The notes below the pieces were generated by a model. The model saw nothing but the letters and a program-made list of their open reading frames with translations, was not told the DNA's origin and did not search any database. Below are positions 1 through 5,867 of a DNA stretch of 12,246 nucleotides, in pieces (within the stretch, counting starts at the first letter, position 1; every line of letters starts with the position of its first letter). The position numbers and the translations under genes were made by a program. Source of the DNA: Victivallales bacterium (GTDB lineage: Bacteria > Verrucomicrobiota > Lentisphaeria > Oligosphaerales > Oligosphaeraceae); NCBI GenBank assembly GCA_017543165.1, contig JAFYGL010000458.1, forward strand, positions 1 through 12,246, in the 5' to 3' direction.

Positions 1-1679
1 ATGCACTGCTTGCGTGAACAGGCTATGGCAAAACCATATAGCACATCAAATTGCTCGTTCAAAGCCTCATCCTCACCATATCCACGCTCCTTGAATTGTC
101 GTATAGCCGAATCAAGCGTGGCAGAAAGCATATCAGGCTCCTTGCTGGATTTGATCTCTATGATTACGCGGCAAGAGGTATTGTTGGCCTTTATCAAAAT
201 GTCTGGAATGCCTTCGCCTATTTCGCGATTGGAAACTATGCTATATCCAGGTCCGGCGACAGCAGTGAGCAATCCCTGCAAAAACGCAGGATAAAAGTTC
301 CAAGAACAATCCCGGCACGATATTGAAAGACGCATTTGCCTGCTGAATTCCTCCTCCACTTTTTCTGCATCTCCTGATACAAACGCTTCCAACAAAGGAC
401 TGGCTGACGAAACTGGATGCAACTCTCTGCGCATCCACTGGAGGAAAACCGCCTCAATAATCTGTGCAACCTCACGATTAGGTATTTCCAGAGCAATCAG
501 CCCCCCCTCCAAAGCGGAATCAGCCGCAGGCTTTAGATAGCCAGTGAACAGCATGGTGCTCCAAAGAGTTTCCGGAGAACTTTCAAAATCACGATAAACT
601 GTATTTTCCGCAACTGGCAACTTCACGGTGCGCCCCTCCAGCAAAAGCTGCATTTTCCTGAAAGTCTCATCCGTTTTGTCCGACATGAGCAAATCCCTTA
701 TTATGGCATTGCCCGAGGTGTTTGCCCAATATGGCCACGGCTTGGACACATTGTCAGAAGAGCGCAAGGCCGCCGCCAGAAAACAAGCCACACTATACGG
801 ATTGTACACGTCCGTCTTGCCAAAACGGTAACCGTCATACCACTCCCGAACCAGTCCCCTGCATTCCATTAGATTGCAGGCCTCCAACATCCCATCAACC
901 TCATCCTGCGTGAAACCAAAACGCTCTCCAAATCCATCATCCGTCAAAATTGTATTGACGTAAGGATTGTTGAAGCCAGTGAAGATGCTTTCCTTCGCGA
1001 TTTTCAGGCAGCCTGTTATTATTCCATACTGCAGGTTCGCATTGTCTTTGAAGGTACTTGTCATCAAAGCGCGCATGCTGTGCATAAACAAATCATAGTA
1101 GCCCCTTTGGAAAGCAGTCTGAAGCGGAACATCATATTCATCCAGAAGCACAACGCATTTCTTGCCATAGTAATCATGAAGCAACTCCGTCGCCTGAAGC
1201 AAAATATCCGTGTTCAGCATTGAGGGAACAGGAGAATTGAAGAAGCTCATCACATCCTTGCAATGAGCAAATGTTCCTGCTTCAAGTTTAGTAAATAACG
1301 GGTAATATGGAGCAAGGCCATTTCTTATGCAACGTGCCATCTGCACCAAGTTGTCATCCAGGCTTCCGCCAACAACAGAGGCGAATGACAACTTTATGAC
1401 TGGATACTTGCCCTGATGCATTTCGCATATCTCACGCTCTGACGAAATTGCCAACCCGTCAAAAAGACGCGAGCAGTCTTCTGCCGTCAGTAGATTGAAG
1501 AAAGAGCAAAGCATGCTTTGGTTCAAACTCTTGCCAAAACGGCGGGGTCTGGCGTAAAGACATACACGACGCTCATTGGCGATTATATCCCGAATCAACA
1601 GCGTCTTGTCAACATAATAGCTGCCAGAGCGAATGAACTCGGGAAAATCGCTTATGGTTGTCTGTATCGTCAGGCTCAT
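1..1679 (-). CDS. AAA-ATPase-like protein with C-terminal PD-(D/E)XK nuclease-like domain (3' end outside window)
   Basis: The reading frame is open from ATG at 1679 to the left edge, giving 559 visible residues; the stop lies outside the window. The N-terminal part matches the AAA-ATPase-like family (PF09820 type): it opens with a YYVDKT motif (residues 21-26), then a P-loop variant RPRRFGKS (44-51) and a Walker B-like VVLLDEYD with D180/E181. The C-terminal part has the PD-(D/E)XK (DUF1703-type) pattern, with PD at 492-493 followed by E508-x-K510. Family members are usually about 500-600 residues, so little is missing. No signal peptide or membrane segment is seen; it is presumably cytosolic. 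The start is 13 bp after the sugar-kinase stop, behind a weak AGGG-type ribosome site, so it is probably co-transcribed with the kinase. Such proteins are common in anaerobes, often in many paralogous copies. The true role is unknown; nuclease activity is inferred from motifs only. Confidence 0.85.
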   Translation of the reverse strand, partial: MSLTIQTTISDFPEFIRSGSYYVDKTLLIRDIIANERRVCLYARPRRFGKSLNQSMLCSFFNLLTAEDCSRLFDGLAISSEREICEMHQGKYPVIKLSFASVVGGSLDDNLVQMARCIRNGLAPYYPLFTKLEAGTFAHCKDVMSFFNSPVPSMLNTDILLQATELLHDYYGKKCVVLLDEYDVPLQTAFQRGYYDLFMHSMRALMTSTFKDNANLQYGIITGCLKIAKESIFTGFNNPYVNTILTDDGFGERFGFTQDEVDGMLEACNLMECRGLVREWYDGYRFGKTDVYNPYSVACFLAAALRSSDNVSKPWPYWANTSGNAIIRDLLMSDKTDETFRKMQLLLEGRTVKLPVAENTVYRDFESSPETLWSTMLFTGYLKPAADSALEGGLIALEIPNREVAQIIEAVFLQWMRRELHPVSSASPLLEAFVSGDAEKVEEEFSRQMRLSISCRDCSWNFYPAFLQGLLTAVAGPGYSIVSNREIGEGIPDILIKANNTSCRVIIEIKSSKEPDMLSATLDSAIRQFKERGYGEDEALNEQFDVLYGFAIACSRKQC

Positions 1680-1692
1680 ATTCACACCCTGA

Positions 1693-2667
1693 CTATTTGA
1701 TTGCATTAAGACCGACAGCGGCTCCTGCAAGTTCGCCGACCTTGGGGCCGAGGGTGGTTATCACAAGTTGGCAGCAATCCATGAACTCGGGCCATGTGAA
1801 CATGGGAAGATAGTGCTTCACCCTGTCCAGCATGAAGTCACCTGCATAATAGGCGGCAGTGCCCAGCACCACCATCTCGGGATTGAACGTGACCATCATT
1901 ATGCCGATGCCCTGCGCCAGACGGCAGCATATCTCGTCCCACATCTCCACAGCGACGGGAATGCCCTGTTTCGCGCCTTCGCGCACCGCCTGGAAATTCA
2001 AGTTCTCCACCTTGCCATCGACTCCAGGCAACTTGTACATCGGAGATTCTGGATGATTGCGCAACTTCTCCTGTATGCGCAACGCCACATTGCGGCCACC
2101 GCAATATGCCTCCAGGCAGCCAGACAGGCCGCAGCCGCACATCGGGCCGCCAGGCTCCAGCACCAGATGCCCCATCTCGGCGCCAATGCCCTTGGCACCC
2201 GTCACTAGATGACCGCCAGTTAAAACGCCTGTGCCGACGCCTGTGCTCATGGTCACATACACCACATCCTTCTTGCCCTTGGCAGTGCCGAAGAACACCT
2301 CCGCCAGCACGCCTGCATTGGCGTCATTCTCCAAAATCGCCTTCAGACCAAGCCCATTGGCCAAATCGTCGCGAATAGGCGCATTCTCCCACACAAGATT
2401 CGGGGAGCGAGTAATCAAGCCCCTCTCCATGTCCAGGGGGCCAGGCGCGCAAATGCCAATGCAGCTCAAGTCGCCCATTGACAAGCTCTGCCCCGCAACC
2501 AGCTCCTTCGCCAGGGCAATGACTTTTGCAATAACCTCTTCGTATGGTGCGCCTCCAGTGGGGACACGGCCATTCGCCAGCACATTGCCCTCCGTGTCCG
2601 CTATGCATACCGCTATCTTGGTGCCGCCTACATCCACGCCCAGAACTTTTGCCAAATCACTCATCAT
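1693..2667 (-). CDS. glk: ROK-family sugar kinase, probable glucokinase
   Basis: The protein has 324 residues, the normal ROK length. It shows the phosphate-binding motif DVGGTK (12-17), the END/AN segment with probable catalytic D115, and the ROK zinc site: H167 in EMGH followed by CGCGxxGCLE with C177, C179 and C184. These are the hallmarks of bacterial ROK glucokinases, which phosphorylate glucose with ATP to glucose-6-phosphate in the cytoplasm. Fructose, mannose or N-acetyl-hexosamine kinases share this architecture, so the exact sugar is not certain. There is no N-terminal DNA-binding domain, so it is a kinase and not a ROK repressor. Two adjacent ATG codons exist (2667 and 2664). GGGAG at 2675-2671 lies 3 bases from the first and 6 from the second, so the second may be the real start. 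The glycogen genes upstream fit a glucose-storage role. Confidence 0.88.
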   Translation of the reverse strand: MMSDLAKVLGVDVGGTKIAVCIADTEGNVLANGRVPTGGAPYEEVIAKVIALAKELVAGQSLSMGDLSCIGICAPGPLDMERGLITRSPNLVWENAPIRDDLANGLGLKAILENDANAGVLAEVFFGTAKGKKDVVYVTMSTGVGTGVLTGGHLVTGAKGIGAEMGHLVLEPGGPMCGCGLSGCLEAYCGGRNVALRIQEKLRNHPESPMYKLPGVDGKVENLNFQAVREGAKQGIPVAVEMWDEICCRLAQGIGIMMVTFNPEMVVLGTAAYYAGDFMLDRVKHYLPMFTWPEFMDCCQLVITTLGPKVGELAGAAVGLNAIK

Positions 2668-2691
2668 TATCTCCCATTTTTATGTGAGCCT

Positions 2692-2707
2692 CTTGCCGAG
2701 CGGCAAG
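2692..2707. promoter_or_regulatory. 16-bp perfect palindrome in the sugar-kinase leader, possible operator
   Basis: CTTGCCGAGCGGCAAG is a perfect inverted repeat. It lies just after the candidate -10 box, at about +2 to +17 of the presumed transcript and 25 bp before the kinase start. A repressor site at this place would block transcription initiation or early elongation. It is not a good terminator for the gene upstream, because no T-run follows it on the minus strand. On the plus strand it is followed by a T-rich stretch, but there is no plus-strand gene to terminate. An operator role is inference. Confidence 0.4.
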
Positions 2708-2715
2708 TCTTTTCT

Positions 2716-2742
2716 ATCATAATGCGTTCTTCCTTGAATCAA
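2716..2742 (-). promoter_or_regulatory. Candidate promoter of the sugar-kinase gene
   Basis: Read on the minus strand, a -35-like TTGATT (2742-2737) is followed by a 15-base spacer and a -10-like TATGAT (2721-2716). The spacer is slightly short for a sigma-70 promoter. The -35 element directly abuts the stop codon of the upstream gene. Position and sequence are reasonable for driving the kinase and the AAA-ATPase gene, but this rests on consensus matching only. Confidence 0.4.
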
Positions 2743-3363
2743 TTAATGTACATGCTCAATACAGTACATAATCTCTTTTATTATTGGTGGTATCTTTGTT
2801 TCTTTATAAATGACTTCACCTGTTCCTTTGCATCTACCACATTTGGTTTTGCCTTCATTGCCATCATTTTCTAAATATCCTGTACCCTTGCATTGTTTGC
2901 ATGCATATACCTTCTTTTGAAAATTCATTCTTCTACGGCACCATTCTTTAGCTTCATTTACATTTTCAAAAGCTATCATCTTTTTGTATTTTTTTCCATT
3001 GGGCGCAATATATGTTCCAATTGGCCACATATAAGGAAAAGAGCAGGATGTCTTTATTGGGAATAGATTTTTGAGATTTTTGTTTCCAAGAGCAGGATCT
3101 TCAAACCAATGACATGCTAAAAATCTTGGACATGTCATTCTTGGTGAAGCAAATTGAATATAAACAAAGCCTTCTTTATGAGTATCTGGAAAATAAACAT
3201 TTAATAGCATTCCTTTGATTAAATTGTTTTCCGTCTCGTCTTTGCTAATTATCTTGCAATAAGGGTCTTGATTTCTTAACACAGGGCGATCCAAGTTGTT
3301 AAAATGGAATGAAAAAGCAAAATTGAAGCAGATTAAACTAAATGCTACCAAAAAGTGTTTCAT
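2743..3363 (-). CDS. Probable exported protein with two DnaJ-type CxxCxGxG motifs
   Basis: A 206-residue protein I cannot assign to a named family. Residues 1-18 look like a Sec signal peptide: K2, then a hydrophobic FLVAFSLICFNFAF core. C12 does not sit in a good lipobox, so a lipoprotein is unlikely. Near the C-terminus are two CxxCxGxG repeats, C155/C158 and C175/C178, the zinc-binding unit that occurs four times in the DnaJ central domain. No J-domain (HPD) is present. The middle is rich in aromatic residues and contains further cysteines (C78, C84, C107, C142). The gene is visibly more AT-rich than its glycogen-gene and kinase neighbours. Its start has a strong AGGAG site 7 bases away. 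It lies 45 bp after the 120-residue gene, so read-through from the glycogen operon is possible. An export plus zinc or disulfide role is inference. Confidence 0.75.
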   Translation of the reverse strand: MKHFLVAFSLICFNFAFSFHFNNLDRPVLRNQDPYCKIISKDETENNLIKGMLLNVYFPDTHKEGFVYIQFASPRMTCPRFLACHWFEDPALGNKNLKNLFPIKTSCSFPYMWPIGTYIAPNGKKYKKMIAFENVNEAKEWCRRRMNFQKKVYACKQCKGTGYLENDGNEGKTKCGRCKGTGEVIYKETKIPPIIKEIMYCIEHVH

Positions 3364-3368
3364 CTCTA

Positions 3369-3401
3369 TTCTCCTATTTTTTTGCCGTATTGATGGGAGA
3401 A
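3369..3401 (-). promoter_or_regulatory. Possible ribosome-site-masking hairpin before the exported zinc-motif gene
   Basis: In the transcript UUCUCC (3401-3396) can pair with GGAGAA (3374-3369), whose first bases are the core of the AGGAG ribosome site for the gene starting at 3363. The loop is about 21 bases, so the hairpin is weak. It could reduce translation of the message when read through from upstream, but it may equally be chance. Confidence 0.2.
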
Positions 3402-3408
3402 CCCGAAA

Positions 3409-3771
3409 TTAAAATGGATGCCTCAGCGCCCAGGCCCTCATTCTCTTCACTATCTTCAAGGACGCCTCTATCGCCTCGCTGCGCTCCTCTGCCCCCAGGT
3501 CATTGCTTGAGCAAAGCCAGCTGGCCATGTCGCTCAGCATATTGTATTTAAGCCTTAGCGCGACTGTTGAAATCAAATCCAGTGCATTGACAAAGTCATC
3601 GGCGTCAGGATTGGCACAGTTCTCCTTCATCACCATCAAAAGCGCCTCTATGTTCTGGATCAACAGAGCCACCTCCCTGAAAGAGAAGCGGCTGTCAAAA
3701 TACTTGTTGAACGCACGGGATAGCTGGGCGCATTCCTCAGCCTCGCTCAATGCCTCAAAGTCAGGTATCAT
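3409..3771 (-). CDS. Uncharacterised 120-residue helical protein coupled to glgA
   Basis: I do not recognise this protein. It is 120 residues long, acidic in its N-terminal part, without signal peptide or membrane segment. Its heptad-like hydrophobic pattern and lack of beta-forming stretches suggest an all-helical bundle. Its ATG overlaps the glgA stop as ATGA (3771-3768), a typical arrangement for translational coupling. A weak AGGAAG lies upstream inside glgA. The coupling implies production in step with glycogen synthase and perhaps a role in the same process, such as a regulator or small partner, but nothing in the sequence proves it. Codon use resembles the glycogen genes and not the AT-rich gene that follows. 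Confidence 0.75.
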   Translation of the reverse strand: MIPDFEALSEAEECAQLSRAFNKYFDSRFSFREVALLIQNIEALLMVMKENCANPDADDFVNALDLISTVALRLKYNMLSDMASWLCSSNDLGAEERSEAIEASLKIVKRMRAWALRHPF

Positions 3772-5345
3772 TTGTCCAACTTTGCTTCCTGCTGGGAAGT
3801 TGTGAAATCCTTGATCAAAGGACGCTGCAGCATCTGCTCGTAGATGCGCACGTACTCGTCTGCCGTGTTGTCATTGTTGAATGTGGCAAGCGCCTCATTC
3901 ATCACGCGGGCGACTTGAATCTCCCGCTTTGGCAAGGGCAGCGCGTAGAACTGCATCGCCTGGTCCATTGCCCAGCGCAGGCCTGCCGAATCATGGTACT
4001 GGAAGACAAAGCCATTGCCTGTGCTCTGGGACAAGTCAAGATGCCTCACCGTGTCATGCAAGCCTCCCGTGTCATACACTATCGGCAGGCTGCCATATAT
4101 CTGCCCTATCATCTGCGGCAGACCGCACGGCTCGAAGCCAGAAGGCATGAGTATGAAGTCGGAACCTGCATAGCCCAGGCGGGACAGCCTTTCGTCAAAA
4201 TGGCATATCGCCACGCGCTCGCCGAAATTGTGGCGCTTGATTATGTCATCGAAATACTGGAAGAACGCGCCATTTGCCACGATGCCGATCTGCAAGTGCT
4301 GGTCCCAGTAGTCATGCACCACCTGGTACAGGATGTCCGTCAAAAGCTGCGGGCCCTTCTGTATAGGGTCAAGTCTTGATGGCCAGAAGAAGAGCGGCGC
4401 GTTGGGGTTCACCGCCAAGCCCAGCTGCCTCTGGAATTCCTGCTTGTTGGCACGCTTCTTCATGGCATGGTCCGCGGCGGTGTACTTCTCCACCAGGCTG
4501 TTGTCCGTGGCGGGATTGTAGTCGGGGTCGGGCGCATTGAGTATGCCGCGGGCGCAGCCTGCCTTGAATTTGTTCAAGATTTCCTGGCGTATCTGCGGCT
4601 GTATGAACGGATGGTATCCATCCACCATCTCATGCAGGAACGTGGGGCTCACTGTATTTATGAAGTGTGCGCCGAATATGCCGCTGGTCAGCAGGTCCAC
4701 CTTGTTGCCAGCGCGGGATTCCTCGTAGTTCACAGGCGGACGCGCAAAATACAGCATCTGCCAGAACACGCCCGTGTCAATGCCGTGGTTGTCTATGTTC
4801 TCCAGAGTGGTTTCCTGGGTGTGGATGTTGTGGACGGTGAACAATGTGGGTATCCCCAGGCGGCGGGCATATCCAGGTATGAGCCCCGTCATCCAGTCAT
4901 TGCAGTGTATCAGGTCAGGATTTACGGAGGGAATGATGTTGTTGATGACCTCGCGCTGAAACACCAGGCTCATGTTCATCGAGTCTTCATAGTAGTTGGG
5001 ATACACCTGGTCCCTGTAGTAGAACGTACGGTCCTCCGCCAGGTGTATCCTCTGTTCAGAACTGCCGCCTTCACGGTGGAGGCTCACATTGTACTTCTCC
5101 AGTTTGGCGTCCAGCAGGTCCGTCACTTCCACGTGGAACAGCCTGCGGTAATGGGGCAAGGCAACATGCACGTCAACGCCCCGACTGAACAAGGAGGCAA
5201 CCAACGACGCCGAAACATCAGCCATGCCACCAGCCTTGGCGGACAACTTGTTCGCGATGTTGCCCATCCCCGCAGGCAAATACGTGATTTCTGGCGTGAC
5301 AATCAGTACCTTGGTCTTCTTCCTTGATCTGTTATGCTCTGACAT
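3768..5345 (-). CDS. glgA: Glycogen synthase (GT5, ADP-glucose type)
   Basis: A 525-residue GT5 enzyme that adds glucose from a nucleotide sugar, normally ADP-glucose, to the non-reducing end of glycogen. The N-terminal Rossmann half has the glucosyl-donor motif KAGGMADV (K37-V44), plus the HCNDW (147-151) and TVHNIH (170-175) segments. The C-terminal half has SRLDPIQKG (R324, K330), the catalytic PSGFEPCGLPQ (E405) and the TGGLHDTV loop (426-433). Two details differ from E. coli GlgA. About a dozen extra residues (roughly 20-34) precede the KxGG motif, and one extra residue separates the active-site Arg and Lys. Both look like features of a subfamily and not damage. The start has GAGG 4 bases upstream. 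It follows the CBM48 gene by 20 bp and overlaps the next gene by 4 bp, forming a glycogen operon. Confidence 0.93.
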   Translation of the reverse strand: MSEHNRSRKKTKVLIVTPEITYLPAGMGNIANKLSAKAGGMADVSASLVASLFSRGVDVHVALPHYRRLFHVEVTDLLDAKLEKYNVSLHREGGSSEQRIHLAEDRTFYYRDQVYPNYYEDSMNMSLVFQREVINNIIPSVNPDLIHCNDWMTGLIPGYARRLGIPTLFTVHNIHTQETTLENIDNHGIDTGVFWQMLYFARPPVNYEESRAGNKVDLLTSGIFGAHFINTVSPTFLHEMVDGYHPFIQPQIRQEILNKFKAGCARGILNAPDPDYNPATDNSLVEKYTAADHAMKKRANKQEFQRQLGLAVNPNAPLFFWPSRLDPIQKGPQLLTDILYQVVHDYWDQHLQIGIVANGAFFQYFDDIIKRHNFGERVAICHFDERLSRLGYAGSDFILMPSGFEPCGLPQMIGQIYGSLPIVYDTGGLHDTVRHLDLSQSTGNGFVFQYHDSAGLRWAMDQAMQFYALPLPKREIQVARVMNEALATFNNDNTADEYVRIYEQMLQRPLIKDFTTSQQEAKLDK

Positions 5346-5365
5346 GTTACCTCACCCCGCCTAGC

Positions 5366-5692
5366 TTATTTCACCTCAAGAACGCTGTTGAGTGTCCCCA
5401 TGTCATTGGAAACAAAGTTCGGATTCGAGGCATCAATGTCCCAAATGCCGTCCACGATGAACTTGTACTCGTAGCGGCCAGGAGCCAGCATCCTCATGCA
5501 GCTGAATACGCCCTTGCCGTCCTTGTCCTTCATCGGGCATTCCTCGGAGTTCCAGTCATTGAAGCTGCCAGCCAAAAACACCTTTGAGCCCACTGCGGCC
5601 GCCACCTTGAATGTGACACGGCGACGCCCTGCAATGCCTGCCTTGCTTGCCACTGCCTCTTTCTTCTCTTCTTTCACAACTTTCTTTGCCAT
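5366..5692 (-). CDS. Stand-alone CBM48 glycogen-binding protein (AMPK-beta-like)
   Basis: A 108-residue protein made of a lysine/glutamate-rich tail (1-20) and one early-set beta-sandwich of the CBM48/AMPK-beta glycogen-binding type. Hallmarks are FLAGSFNDW (W47), YEYKFIVDG (K77), W84 and the closing MGTLN (T100, N102). These align with the AMPK-beta carbohydrate-binding residues W100, K126, W133, T148 and N150. In most glycogen enzymes this domain is fused to a catalytic domain; here it stands alone. It is probably cytosolic and binds alpha-glucan. As the first gene of the unit with glgA 20 bp downstream, it may hold glycogen synthase or another partner on the glycogen particle, which is inference. 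The start has AGGAG 9 bases upstream in an ATAGGAGAATA context that is also found before the gene starting at 3363. Confidence 0.88.
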   Translation of the reverse strand: MAKKVVKEEKKEAVASKAGIAGRRRVTFKVAAAVGSKVFLAGSFNDWNSEECPMKDKDGKGVFSCMRMLAPGRYEYKFIVDGIWDIDASNPNFVSNDMGTLNSVLEVK

Positions 5693-5729
5693 TTTCTTAT
5701 TCTCCTATTATTTGCTGTTAAAGTGCGGT

Positions 5730-5757
5730 AATGTAATTGTATTGCGCTGATTTTCAA
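5730..5757 (-). promoter_or_regulatory. Candidate promoter of the CBM48-glgA operon
   Basis: On the minus strand, TTGAAA (5757-5752), a 16-base spacer and TACATT (5735-5730) fit a sigma-70-type promoter. The predicted start near 5723 leaves a leader of about 30 bases containing the AGGAG site. A TACAAT overlapping the spacer is an alternative -10 box, but with no good -35 at proper distance. Confidence 0.45.
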
Positions 5758-5765
5758 ACTGATTT

Positions 5766-5867
5766 ATGAAAAAGACGGGGACGCACCCTATGTGCGCCAC
5801 GCGACAAGCCCACACCAATAAACTCACCGCCAGCGAAGAACGTCGCCTCAACGCCCAGTGCACTTGA
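5766..5867 (+). repeat. GC-rich stretch resembling a dispersed repeat, spanning the 3' end of the glycoside hydrolase gene
   Basis: A segment starting AAAAAGACGGGGACGCACC is abruptly more GC-rich than the AT-rich bases just to its left. It contains a 5-bp inverted repeat, CGCAC (5782-5786) and GTGCG (5792-5796). The plus strand also holds a 33-codon open frame from ATG 5766 to TGA 5867, without a ribosome site. The AAAAA-GGGGACG-type motif recalls REP-like repeats linked to Y1 (RAYT) transposases, recalled from general knowledge and not checked. The last 20 bases overlap the C-terminal codons of the gene ending at 5848. Only one copy lies in the window, so repeat status cannot be shown here. 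Confidence 0.3.

Noticed and set aside
1..1679. The left 1.7 kb as a non-coding or broken region
   Set aside because: Reading the minus strand by codon shows an uninterrupted frame with family motifs from start to C-terminal nuclease-like domain, running off the edge.
4467..5327. Long open frame on the plus strand opposite glgA (286 codons)
   Set aside because: It is antisense to a clear GT5 gene, lacks a ribosome site and known motifs, and its composition follows from the codons of glgA.
5766..5867. 33-codon plus-strand frame as a real small protein
   Set aside because: There is no ribosome site, and it lies in the GC-rich repeat-like stretch overlapping another gene; reported as a possible repeat instead.
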